The notes beneath the pieces are model-generated. The model did no database searches. It worked only from the letters and a program-made list of their open reading frames with translations, and was not told where the DNA came from. From Volucella zonaria (Eukaryota > Arthropoda > Insecta > Diptera > Syrphidae): 64,000 nt of DNA. Below, in pieces: positions 11,254 to 20,620 of the stretch. The position numbers and the translations under genes are program-made. Positions within the stretch are counted from its first letter, which is position 1. Each line of letters begins with the position of its first letter. The stretch is from positions 236,392,826-236,456,825 of the forward strand of contig OZ014530.1 in NCBI GenBank assembly GCA_963966105.1, written 5' to 3'.

Positions 11254-11460
11254 CTGAACTGCATCGGTTCTCACTAGATCACCGTAATCAAGCAGTGTTG
11301 GGCGCGGTAAGTACGTAGAGGTGGGTGACCACATGGGAACTCAGTACTCCGCGTGCTGTTGACAAAACGCGTCACATGGGCATAAGTACCCCGGCGTTAA
11401 ATCCCGGACCCTACAAATTAATTTGTATCGTTCCCTTGATAATAATAATAATTACGCTTG
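11254..11460 (+). repeat. 5S rRNA-derived SINE-like element, right part with tail and 3' target duplication
   Basis: From 11254 the sequence matches 5S rRNA from about nt 21 to the 3' end: CTGAACTGCATCGGTTCTCA, then TTGGGCGCGGTAAGTACGTA (intermediate element and C-box region of the internal pol III promoter), finishing GCGTGCTGTTGAC at 11363. An 80-nt non-5S stretch follows, then a (TAA)n-type tail at 11438-11450 and AATTACGCTTG (11450-11460), the partner of the repeat at 7880. A 5S head, unrelated body, short simple-repeat tail and flanking TSD is the architecture of the SINE3 class. The reconstructed element, LINE removed, would be about 200 bp. Confidence 0.8.
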
Positions 11461-11760
11461 ATGATATTTGAAAACATTTTGACACATTCGACATTGCTTT
11501 TACTTGACCTTGTACAATATACCCCACCGATTTAAACTAAAAATTGTTTACACTAATTTGAGAGAAGAGTTTGAGAAACATAAGTCAAAAGTCAATATGT
11601 ATCTCGGAATGAGTGTTCGGTGTGTTGTGATTTATTTGGGACAAGATCTGCGCTTAAATCTCTCGCGACCCTAACTTCAAGACAGGAGGAATATTCCATA
11701 AATTTTCTAAGAAATCATATGAAATTTGAAAATGGAGAAAAAAATAATTGAAATTATTAC
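11461..11760 (-). other. Start of the putative second intron of the host gene
   Basis: From the donor at 11760 leftwards the sequence is A+T-rich, with no second good acceptor plus open exon before the 5S-derived repeat. The intron must be longer than this block if the gene is intact. Confidence 0.35.
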
Positions 11761-12226
11761 CTGTAACGGTGATATATTGCGGGCTATTACCATCCTCAAC
11801 ATTCGGTGCTTGCACAACGGTGACCTGAGCTAATTCGACACCATCTTTAATTGCACTTAAATCATGCATACTATCACTTTCCTCGTTGCTGGAATCGGAT
11901 GCATCAATAGGTACAACATCCAAAACTCGCATATCATCATTGTCGGTCTGAAGGATAATTTTATTCTGAAACCAATAACGTTGTCAGAACACAAAGTGCT
12001 CCCAATTAAGCATTAACTTTAAACTTACTTGAGCTAAGACTTCTTCAAGTTGCAATCCATTCTCATCGCTTATGCCATTCTCCGTCGAAATAGTTATGAC
12101 TTCATTTTTTATTTCATTGGTCTTTAAAATGTGTTTAGTTGTCGCTGTTGTGGAGTTTGTCTTGGCGACATTAGATGAAGGATTCGCTATCACAAAGTTT
12201 CTTTGAGTCGCAAGGCTAGTTGTCAT
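11761..12226 (-). CDS. Probable host gene, first two coding exons (unidentified acidic, Ser/Thr-rich protein)
   Basis: Exon 1 runs from ATG at 12226 to 12029 (66 codons, MTTSLATQRNFVIANPSSN). A 63-nt intron 12028-11966 has donor GTAAGTTT and acceptor GGTTTCAG, a typical short dipteran intron. Exon 2 runs from 11965 to 11761 (205 nt, phase 1 at its end) and stops at the donor CAG|GTAATAAT. The joined frame is open and rich in Asn, Ser, Thr and Asp/Glu (NDDMRVLDVVPIDASDSSN, later SPQYITVTG), like the N-terminal part of a nuclear regulatory protein. I do not recognise the family. Downstream exons would lie at lower coordinates, which would place 5S-SINE and LINE-B in a later intron, or outside the window. 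No upstream promoter element could be assigned. Confidence 0.6.
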
Positions 12227-12244
12227 CTTGAATTTTATTCTCAA

Positions 12245-13265
12245 CTTAAAATATTTAACATTTAACGACTTTGACTAGAATTTGTTGTATCCTTTTTTAT
12301 TGTTTTTTAGTTAAAGCTCATTTGAGGACTTCTCTACATGTATGCATATTGTGCAGCTGAATACAGCCTGTAAAGACAAAGATAATTTATGTGCGGATGT
12401 ATTTATTTTTTGTTAAAAAAATTCTCTAATAGCTACAAAAAAAAAAAAAAGTGCTTCAAAGGATGAACATTTTTACCTACAAATATTCATATAAATACTC
12501 GTATATGACAATTAATAGATTTGTCAAGGACTAGGGTGTTGCCATGAAATTAACCTCAGACACAGACTGAGAGGTTTCTATGGTAAAATCACTAAGGACG
12601 CTATTTTCATATTTTCCTCCTTAAGTTTTGTTCGTTAGAGGTTTTTTTTTTCGTTTTCCATTTCATAGGGCTGACAAAAGAAGTGAACACATGATGGCTT
12701 ACGGTGAATCAGGATATTTTCGTTAAATAGGATACATTTCCTTTTTTATTGTGATTTTATTTTACATTTTAGTTTTAGGGCCGGATGTATGGATACGAAC
12801 TTGAAACGATTCAATAATGCGAAAGCTTGGTAAATTTTTATTTTTTCCTATAGTTAACAAATAGTACTCGCATTGAAGACTTACTTACTTACATGCGAAT
12901 GAAGTGGTTTTAGGAAAATAAATTTCCTTTCATAATAGCATGAATTTTTACTAATATATGGTGAACCTAGATAATGGATATTATCAAAGTTTGAATACAA
13001 TTTTGTAATTTGATGTTGACCTATGAAAAGTTCGTTAGTGGTTGTGGTAATATCAAAGCTTAGGTAAAGCAAAACAGCTTCATTTGAATTTTTAGTCAGC
13101 CAGTAAATAAGACCGACAAAATTCCCGTGGGCGGTATTATGGATAAGTATTAACATGAAAACAAGAAAATCAATACAGCTTTTTTAGGTGAGAAGCCACC
13201 TGTGTTTCCAAAAACTCTTTATACCGCTCGGAAATCGATATAATCTTGACAGGTTTCGGTTCGAC
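12245..13265. other. A+T-rich region upstream of the putative host gene
   Basis: Holds homopolymer runs (A-run near 12437, T-runs near 12640 and 12740). A minus-strand ORF at 12881-13156 has no domain I recognise. The part just above 12226 may be the 5' UTR and promoter of the gene, but no TATA or initiator could be called with confidence. Confidence 0.35.
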
Positions 13266-13396
13266 AAACATGCAAACATTTAAAACCAATGTTCATCGGC
13301 ACCTTTCTTTCCTTCCTAAGATTCCTTCGGCCGCGCTGTGTGCAAACAATTTAAGGGTATAATAACCCCTTGAGCGCGCGCAAATTTAAAAAAAAA
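13266..13396 (+). mobile_element. LINE-A copy A2, 3' terminal fragment
   Basis: About 130 bp matching the last part of copy A1: TGCAAACATTTAAAACCAAT, then CGCGCTGTGTGCAAACAATT, the AAGGG..CCCTT hairpin (13353-13371), GCGCGC and an A-rich end at 13396. It contains only the extreme C-terminal codons and the 3' UTR, a strongly 5'-truncated LINE copy. Confidence 0.85.
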
Positions 13397-13794
13397 TATA
13401 TAAATAGCTTCGTCGGAAATTGCGTTTTAACATTTGTTAAGTGAGTTCCCTCCTTTTCATAAAGGGAACAACCTGCATTTTAATGGGGGTTAAAGAAAGT
13501 CTAGTCTTTCGATAGATGGTACACCAATATTATATACATATTCGTATGTCTGAATTACCTAGTATTTGTAGCCTAATGAGACAGTTAATACGACTCTTGG
13601 AGATATACGAGTACATGAATGCAATAATAGCAAACCCAATTTTCTGATACAAAACAATACTATCGGCAACTTTTGTTCATGTATAAGACGTATTGTCATA
13701 GTAGAAATCATGAAATCTTATCTGGAAAAATATAATGGGATAATAATGCGACACTCATTGAAAATCTTTAATTACTATAATAAGGCCTTATAAA
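13397..13794. other. Spacer between LINE-A A2 and the next mariner
   Basis: A+T-rich, with no coding frame or repeat recognised. Confidence 0.4.
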
Positions 13795-15051
13795 GGGTGT
13801 TTTTTTTTTTAGAGCTATACAAATTCAATATGAAATAAAATACTTGAAGCTAATGTTAATGTCTATGATGTTAGCTTCGTTAAATAGATAATTTTTAATT
13901 ATTAAACATTAGTGCTTAAATATAATATCGGGCACATGCGCGCCACGGCTAGCTGAAGCGCAATCGTGAAGTCCAATTTTCGACAATTTTATCGAGCAAC
14001 TGGGCTCGTATATCAGCAATAACACGGCGAATGTTGACTTCCAAATCATCTGGTTTATCGCCATAGACTAGTGACTTCACATACCCCCAAAGAAAGTAAT
14101 CTAAAGGTGTGAGATCATAGGATCGTGGAGGCCAGGTCACATGTTCAATAAACTGAGGGTATCGCGCGCCGTGTGGCATGTAGCACCATCTTGTTGAAAC
14201 CAAAGCTCTGTCACATCAATGCCATTCAACTGAGGAACGAAGAAGTCAGAAATCATGTTTCTATAGCGCTCTCCATTGACGGTAACATTTTAGCAGCCAT
14301 CGTCCTTAAAGAAGTATGGGCCGATGATTCCACCAGCCCATAAAGCACACCAAACAGTGAGTTTAAATGGTTGTAAGGGCGTTTCGACAAAGGCCTCTGG
14401 GTGTTCTCCAGTCTAAATTCGCCAATTTTGCTTGTTTACATATCCATTTAAGCAAAAATGGGTCCCATCGGAGAACAAAATTTTGCGTTGAAATTGAGGA
14501 TCAAGCTGAATCATCTTTTCGGCCCATTCACTGAACCTACGACGCGTATAATGGTCACGCGGTTTCAACTCTTGCACAATCTGGATCTTATAAGCTTTTA
14601 AGCCAAGATCTTTCCGTAAAATCTTCCATAAAGTGGATGGGCACAGCTCCAATTGCTGTGCACGGTAGCGAATCGACTCATTCGGATTCTCCTCAACACT
14701 GCGCTCCACAATGGCAATAATTACTTCTGTTCGCACTGTTTGTCGTCTTTGGGGATGCGTATTATCCACTAGAGTGTACGTGGTGCGGAAACGATTCATC
14801 GTGTTCCGAATAACTTGCTCAGATGGACGATTTTATGTCGACAATAAAATATACCTAGCGCGCCCATTAATTTTTTTCGAACCGAACCATGGTTTTCAAA
14901 ATAAATTTGCACAATTTGCACGCGTTGTTGTGGCGTTAATCTATTCATCGTAAAATGTACTAACTACAAATCAACTTTTAACTGTCAAATTGACAATCTG
15001 TAGAAACAGTGTTGCCAATTTAAAAAACCAAACCTCTAAGAAAAACACCCT
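13795..15051 (-). mobile_element. Full-length DUF4817-type mariner-superfamily element with TIRs
   Basis: Left end AAGGGTGTTTTTTTTTTAGA (from 13795) and right end, reverse strand, AAGGGTGTTTTTCTTAGAGG (from 15051) are TIRs differing mainly by a small indel. Length of about 1.26 kb equals a complete element. A transposase gene occupies the minus strand. A TA precedes the left end, but the right flank reads CA, so one copy of the target duplication has mutated or the end is a base off. Confidence 0.88.
13921..14948 (-). pseudogene. DUF4817-type transposase, broken
   Basis: Begins at ATG 14948 with MNRLTPQQRVQIVQIYFENH, the usual N-terminus of this group, then loses frame near 14870. It regains RYRAQQLELCPSTLWKILRK and LGLKAYKIQIVQELKPRDHY. 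First catalytic site: ILFSDGTHFCLNGYVNKQNW (Asp kept; the following Glu of the family is Gly). Then GGIIGPYFFKDDG and a second site with WFQQDGAxCHTA in shifted frames. The third is DLTPLDYFLWGYVK near 14100. Stops near 14412 and 14290 and several frameshifts inactivate it. Confidence 0.85.
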
Positions 15052-15373
15052 TCACATGACAGCTACTGAATATCTACATCCTCCTGTGAAACATCAATCT
15101 TAGACTAAGTATCTAAAGACTTTCCTCACGGCGGTCTCCTTTCACCAACAGCTCCTCTTCATGACTTACCTACCAATCAGACTGGAATACTTAGGGTACA
15201 GACCAACTGTCTAGACAGATGATTAAGTCGTTCATATGAAAGGAAACCTGCTACAAAATGCAAGATGCCTTAAAAGTACTCGTACCATCTGACTGGTGCG
15301 TTGGAGAAAACCATTCAACCAGCCCGAACAAAGCCGTATTTGTAACAGTAATCTGTACACGACCAGACAAAAC
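15052..15373. other. Unassigned spacer
   Basis: About 320 bp with no open frame, repeat boundary or RNA gene recognised. Confidence 0.4.
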
Positions 15374-16692
15374 CTTGATCAAAAATTTTTCGGAATTTAT
15401 TCAGAAAATTTTAAATACAAGTTTATTCATCTAAATCTACGTATATTGCCCCCTTCAAAGTAATCGCCTGCAACACACTTATGCCAGGGCTTGATCCAAT
15501 CCTCGAAACATTTTTTATTCGGTTTTCGGTATGTTTATCAGTGCTTCCTGCGATTTTTCCATTACTTCCTCTCGGCTGCTGAAACACGTTCCCCGTAGTG
15601 GTTTTTTAACTCGATTGAACAGAAAGAAGTCACAGGGAGCCAAATCAGGTGAATTCGGTGGCTGTTGGATGGTGTTTGTTGCATTTTTCGTCAAAAAATT
15701 ACGAATGATGATGGTACTGTGCGACGGTGTGTTATCATGGTGCAAAATCTACGAGTTTTCTGATCACAATTCTGGTCTCTTTCGGCGAATTACTTCACGC
15801 AAACGTATCATAACGCCCAAATAATACTCTTTATTTACTACTGTCTGGCCTTCTGGAAAAAATTCATGATGCACTATACCGTTGTAGTCCATGAAAACCG
15901 TGAGCATTGCCTTCTTTTTTGACTGAGGACGACGTGGTTTTTTTGGTCTCGGCTCATTTGGTGAACGCCATTCACTTGCCTGATGTCTGGATTGCCTGTC
16001 GTACTCATAAACCCACGTCTCGTCTCCAGAAATGATCCTTTTTGTGAATGTGGGATCGGATTCAACCTCGCAAATTATCTCCTTTGCGACGTCAACACGG
16101 TCTCTTTTTTGCATGAAATTGAGGTCTTTTGGCACCAACTTTGTTGCTACACGACGGAAACCCAAATCATTAACCAAAATGTTTTGGACGGATCCATAGG
16201 CAATGTTCAAGTCCTCCGCTATCTCTCTGATGGTTAATTTGCGGTTATTGACCATCTTTTCTCTTACTTCATCAATGTTTTCGTCGATTTTCGTCGGTTT
16301 TCGATGTCGATGGTCTGCCACTGCATTCATCATCTTCGATTGACTCACGACCACTTTTGAACCGCTCGTGCCATTTCTTTAGAGAATCGTTGCCGAAACA
16401 CTTTTCCAACATTTCCAACGTTCGCCCACCATTAAATCCGTTTTTTACGCAAAATTTAATACAAGTTCGTTATTGCAAATTTAAATCCATTTCTAAAATT
16501 GTAAAAAATCGCCAACACACACAGAGATAGATGCACTCTTGGCTACTTAACTTTTAGAAATGTCAAGCTATGCCGCTAAGATTTAGAGGGAATGTCAACA
16601 ACAGATTTACCAACTTAACAAAAAAAACAGAAATCAAATCGGAACAATGGGAGCGCCACACGGTGGTGTGGTGCGGGAACTTTTTGATCCAT
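15374..16692 (-). mobile_element. Mariner (DD34D) with imperfect TIRs
   Basis: The left end CTTGATCAAAAATTTTTCGG (from about 15374) and the right end, reverse strand, ATGGATCAAAAAGTTCCCGC (from about 16692) are imperfect TIRs around GATCAAAAA. The interior codes a mariner transposase on the minus strand, and about 1.3 kb is the normal full length. Confidence 0.82.
15515..16490 (-). pseudogene. Mariner DD34D transposase, broken by small indels
   Basis: Start ATG at 16490 (MDLNLQ, then a stop at codon 7). The N-terminal HTH includes LEMLEKCFGNDSLKKWHERF and GRPSTSKTDEN, followed by ENIDEVREKMVNNRKLTIRE, a second HTH and LVPKDLNFMQKRDRVDVAKE. First catalytic Asp: IISGDETWVYEYD. Middle: DYNGIVHHEFFPEGQTV. 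Second: LHHDNTPSHS. Third: DLAPCDFFLF. There are 34 residues between the second and third Asp. A 10-bp tandem duplication of CGACGAAAAT near 16280-16300 shifts the frame, and a frameshift lies near 15760. Open pieces are 15764-16354 and 15515-15745. It ends VMEKSQEALINIPKTE. Confidence 0.9.
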
Positions 16693-17794
16693 GTGGAATA
16701 TCTGAACAAAACAATTTAAGGTTTTTCCAATTAAGTTAAATAATTTGGTGTTTTTATTTAATGAAAGAAAGCAATCGCTGTATATTAAGGTTAACTTATA
16801 GGTTTGTACTATAGTTCAATGAATTCAAATTAAAAAAATAATTAATAAATTAATACAACATTTAAACCGATAAAGTTAAAAAGAAAAGGCTGGTTTTGAA
16901 GAGAGTGCAACCGAGACATATAGTAGCATGCTCACAATATTTATGAAAATAGAAGAAAAAGATTGGAGAAGTGTTCGCGTCACATGATTTGACAGATTAT
17001 TTCACAGTTTAACAGAATATATAGTTGAGTGGTCTTAAAATTATGCATCCTCTGTAAACATCTGTGCATCTACGGAAAGTAATTTTGTTGAACAGATAAT
17101 CAGGTTCCTTCAAAAGGATAATTTCAAATAGTTGAATGCAGCACCGAGACTCAAAAAATAAATAGTCTAAACTAAACTCAAGAAGTCTGACGCGATATGA
17201 TCGAATCTGCGAAGGTTACAGACGATCCCGTGACATAACGCCAAGCGACATAAGGCCAAATTATTTTGAGACATAAGTCCAAATATGTATTAAGATAGGT
17301 ATAGGCACCTGCCAGACATATTTCGTTCAACGCTAAAATTGAGATAAGAATAACACTGTTATGTGCGAAGCGAGCGAAGTAAGTCACCCACACAACAGGC
17401 TCGCTTATAGGCGTCTGCCTGACAGTTGTTGACATACCCTTAGCGGCTAAGCACTGCGGAGAAAATCCTGTTGGCCAACGAAGCGATTTACCCAATCCAA
17501 GCTTGAAATACGTCGGACTCGCTTATAGGCGCCTGCCTGACAGTTGAGGGTTACAGTTACAAGGATTTCACACTATGGGCGTCTCTTCGACTCATACGCC
17601 ATACGGCCTTCGGCGTCACATGTAGGTGCTCTGGGCGCCGCTACTCGACGTGTAGTATAGTAGTCATTGAATGCAATATTGTCTTCCTTTTTGTAGATAA
17701 CACGTTAACGATAGCATTGAAGTGTTTACCTATATTATGTAAAAAAAAGACAACTGTGATTGGGGTGATTTTTCATTTTGAATGGCAATAACAA
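16693..17794. other. Spacer holding three copies of a TATAGGC..CTGCC repeat
   Basis: No gene recognised. From about 17200 the base composition becomes less A+T-rich. A sequence of about 30 bp, CTCGCTTATAGGCGTCTGCC plus TGACAGTTG, occurs at 17399-17427 and again at 17518-17546 (CTCGCTTATAGGCGCCTGCC), 119 bp apart. A weaker version, TATAGGCACCTGCCAGACA, is near 17301. The block could be part of a tandem repeat or an unclassified element. Confidence 0.5.
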
Positions 17795-18274
17795 CCGTGG
17801 GTCTAAAACATCTCTGCATCTGCTTGATCGGATTCAAAACCGTGCGATAAAACTCATAGCTCAATATCACTCAGGCAATGGAGACCCTCGAACACCGACG
17901 AAATGTCTCGTGTCTCTCTTTGTTTTATCGCTATTTTCAAAACCAGTGCTCCCTAAAAATCGGCAGTAGCATTCCGCCTCTTCAAACCTTTAACCGTAAC
18001 ACACGTCTCGCTATGAATGCTCATCAGTAAACTCTCAAGCCCACTTTCGGACGTACTCTGAAATATCGTGATTCGTTCCTAAGTCGAACAACTCGCTTGT
18101 GGAATGCTCTGTCGAGCTCTCTATTTCCTAGTCATTATAACATTCAGACATATAAAACCAACGTACATCGTTCTTTCCTCCCTAAATTTCCTTCGTCCGC
18201 GCTGTGTGCAAATATTTTAAGGGTACCTTAACCCCCCTTGAGTGCGCGCTAGTTTATAAAAAAAAAAAAAAAAA
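17795..18274 (+). mobile_element. LINE-A copy A3, 5'-truncated 3' part
   Basis: Starts with CTAAAACATCTCTGCATCTG near 17802 (as in copy A1 near 665) and continues through LDRIQNRAIKLI, NTRLAMNAHQ, TLKYRDSFLSRTTRLWNALSS and the 3' hairpin (AAGGG at 18219, CCCTT near 18235), then an A-run at 18257-18274. Small indels break the frame. Two more changes are seen in the hairpin loop relative to A1. Confidence 0.88.
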
Positions 18275-18354
18275 ACATAGATGTATACATAGATGATATT
18301 CGGAAAGTACAACAGAAGGTAGAAGATTACACCAAAGTTGCAAATTTTTAATCG

Positions 18355-19193
18355 GTTCACGCAAAATCTGTACGCATATATGCTATTATAACGTTTTAAA
18401 TAACACTACGAGAAAAACAAATAATACCTCAAATTAGAAGTTATTTATTGAGCTTAAAAGTAATGTTAAAATTATTCTTAGATTTCGTTCGTGTGAACAA
18501 AATTTCGGGTGTTTTTCCTGATGGACGCCATGAGCTTCTAAACATCCTTCCTTTTGACTTTTGCTGCAGCATGGTTCCATTTTATCAACATTGAATTAAC
18601 ATTTTTAACAACTCCTGCATTCCTCCTCAATTTAAATTTAACAATTGCCCAATGCCCGATTGGTCGAAGTTGGGGACAGTTAGGTGGTTTCATGCTTTTG
18701 GGTACAACTTCCACATTCTTTCTTTTATACCACTCCATGGCAACCCTGGAGTAGTGACAACTGGCCAAATTAGGCAAAAACGTTATTGCCGTATGGTGCT
18801 TACGTATGAAAGGCAGAAGTCGTTTTGTTAGGTACTCCTTGATGTAAAAATCTGATGTCATTGTGGTAGTTGTGCTCTTAAGGCCATAGCTGCAAATCGC
18901 CTGCCAAATCATTGCTTTCTTAGCAAATTTATCGACTTTTATAACTACTGCACACAGTAGTTTTCGGTAATTTTAGCAACTTTGCGATTTTTGACACCGA
19001 CCACGAAGGATTTTCAAGAAATTTGTTCACTATTATTTTACGATTTTTAACTACCGATCTGTCTTCAATTAAAACGAAAAATTAATCGATTAATAGTGAA
19101 GCTTTACTGAAAAAATATGTGTCAAAAAAATCTGTTTCATATCAGTAGGGGCGCTGCAATAATCATCAAATGACGTACAGATTTTGCGTGAAC
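18355..19193 (-). mobile_element. DD37E-type Tc1/mariner-superfamily element, deleted, perfect 20-bp TIRs
   Basis: GTTCACGCAAAATCTGTACG at 18355-18374 and its exact reverse complement at 19174-19193 are the TIRs. The interior (minus strand) has the C-terminal half of a transposase. At 839 bp it lacks the region for the N-terminal DNA-binding domain and the first catalytic Asp, so it is a non-autonomous deletion derivative. Confidence 0.88.
18505..18912 (-). pseudogene. C-terminal half of a DD37E-type transposase
   Basis: Open from 18912 with MIWQAICSYGLKS, YIKEYLTKRLLPFIRKHH, FLPNLASCHYSRVAMEWYKR, PPNCPQLRPIGHWAIVK and a final AAAKVKRKDV. In related proteins the second catalytic residue is Asp in FWPDLASCHY and the third is Glu in CPELRPIE, 37 residues later. 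Here they read Asn and Gly, so both remaining catalytic positions are lost even though the frame is open. The N-terminal half is absent. Confidence 0.8.
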
Positions 19194-20620
19194 TGCAGTT
19201 AAGAACCAACCACAGAGAAATTGGTCTCCTTTACATCGCGAATCGATCGGGCAGCTTATCACAATAGCAAGCTAAAGCGTTTAGGTCATAAAATAATTAA
19301 CTTCAACCGAATGATTACTATTACAAATCTCTGTTTATTTGAGTAACGAATACTCTAAAGAGAGTAACGAAAAAAATACGCTCGATGAACAAAAAAAAGA
19401 GAATTTCATAAAAAGCATGGACTTTTCGAAGCCGAATGAAAATACCCTTGTTGACTTCAAGAAGTCCTTGGGGTCATATTCAGTCCCGATTTGATTAATG
19501 GAATTTTGAAGAAGCGAAGTAACAGTTCGATGGTAGAGCACAGGCTAATAGGCTTTTGCTCTTTACAGAAAAGTCCTCGAGTATCTCCTGGAGGTACAGA
19601 ACGTACCTGGATTTTTAACGTAAACCTCCTGTCATGTAGACTTAATGTTTACGAGGTGCCCATACACCCATAGGGAGCAAGGATACGCCTTGCCATCGCT
19701 AATCACTCGCTTGTATTATTTAATAGTTCGCTTATATATTATACCAATTCGGAACTGTGTTGGAGGCACAAGTTCCACCCTTGGTATGAGTCGAGGCCTA
19801 CCCAAAACCTCTTGCTGCTCTTAGGGTCGCAGCACCCAGTACTTCATTTGCAACTCTACAATGGGCTAAACCAAAAAGGAAACCCGTACCCGCGATTTGG
19901 GTTTAAACCCCAACCACCATGACGCTCCCACAAGGGGGCCTACCTCTAACAAGTCAGGCCCGGACCGAAATCCGGGGGGCTCCTGACTCCCATGGTACCG
20001 TGATTTAAGTCCTGGTATGGACTACCGGTGGTCAAGCCTACCAACAAGACCTATGACCGGCAACTTGTAACTGGTCAAATCGTATCATCCATTCATGATA
20101 AAAAATCTGGATGTTTTCGATAAGACCAGTTATAGAATAATCTACCCCCGCTTTTTATTAGACAACGTCATTGATGGGCGAAGCCTTGATAATTGGGCGG
20201 GGGCCCCCTGGAGGTACAATTCGAAAAAAAAAAAAATTGTTCCTAGGTGGTGTTTTAAGTGGAATTTGGTATCCACAACTAGGGGCGATTAGCCTAACAT
20301 CGCGCTAAGTGAAGTCCAGGCCGAACTGTTGCGCCACCTAAAGCACATTAAGTAAGGGGTCAGTCAGTAGGAAAACTCAACGACTATTTGAAAACGTAGT
20401 GTTATTAGAAAGCTTAAAACCGAAAAATTAAGCCCTTCCCAAAACGAAAGATTAAGGCGATTTAATAATTGGAGTGGATGTAAAGAAAAAGAACATTTCA
20501 CACAGATTGGGTGCTCAGCCGACGACAATGGCTATAACAGGAGCTTGTTTGCTCAGGTCCCGTCCGTTGAGAATTGTACCCAATACCTAAGTGTAAGAAC
20601 AGGTATTTTAAATTAAACTA
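19194..20620. other. GC-richer unclassified block, possible LINE untranslated region
   Basis: From about 19540 to 20350 the sequence is clearly richer in G+C than its surroundings. It contains short self-complementary runs (GGAGGTACAGAACGTACCTGG region near 19590; CCCGGACCGAAATCCGGGGG near 19958; GGGCGGGGGCCCCC near 20196) and an A-run at 20226. No long ORF is present. The composition and pairing resemble structured 5' or 3' UTRs of R1/LOA-type LINEs, but I could not match it to a family. Confidence 0.4.

Noticed and set aside
11254..11363. A functional 5S rRNA gene
   Set aside because: The 5S sequence is interrupted by a 3.3-kb LINE, has substitutions, and is flanked by an insertion-type duplication and tail. 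It is a retroposed derivative.
12881..13156. 91-codon minus-strand ORF as a gene
   Set aside because: No domain, no splice context and no repeat family match in an A+T-rich spacer. Open by chance is likely.
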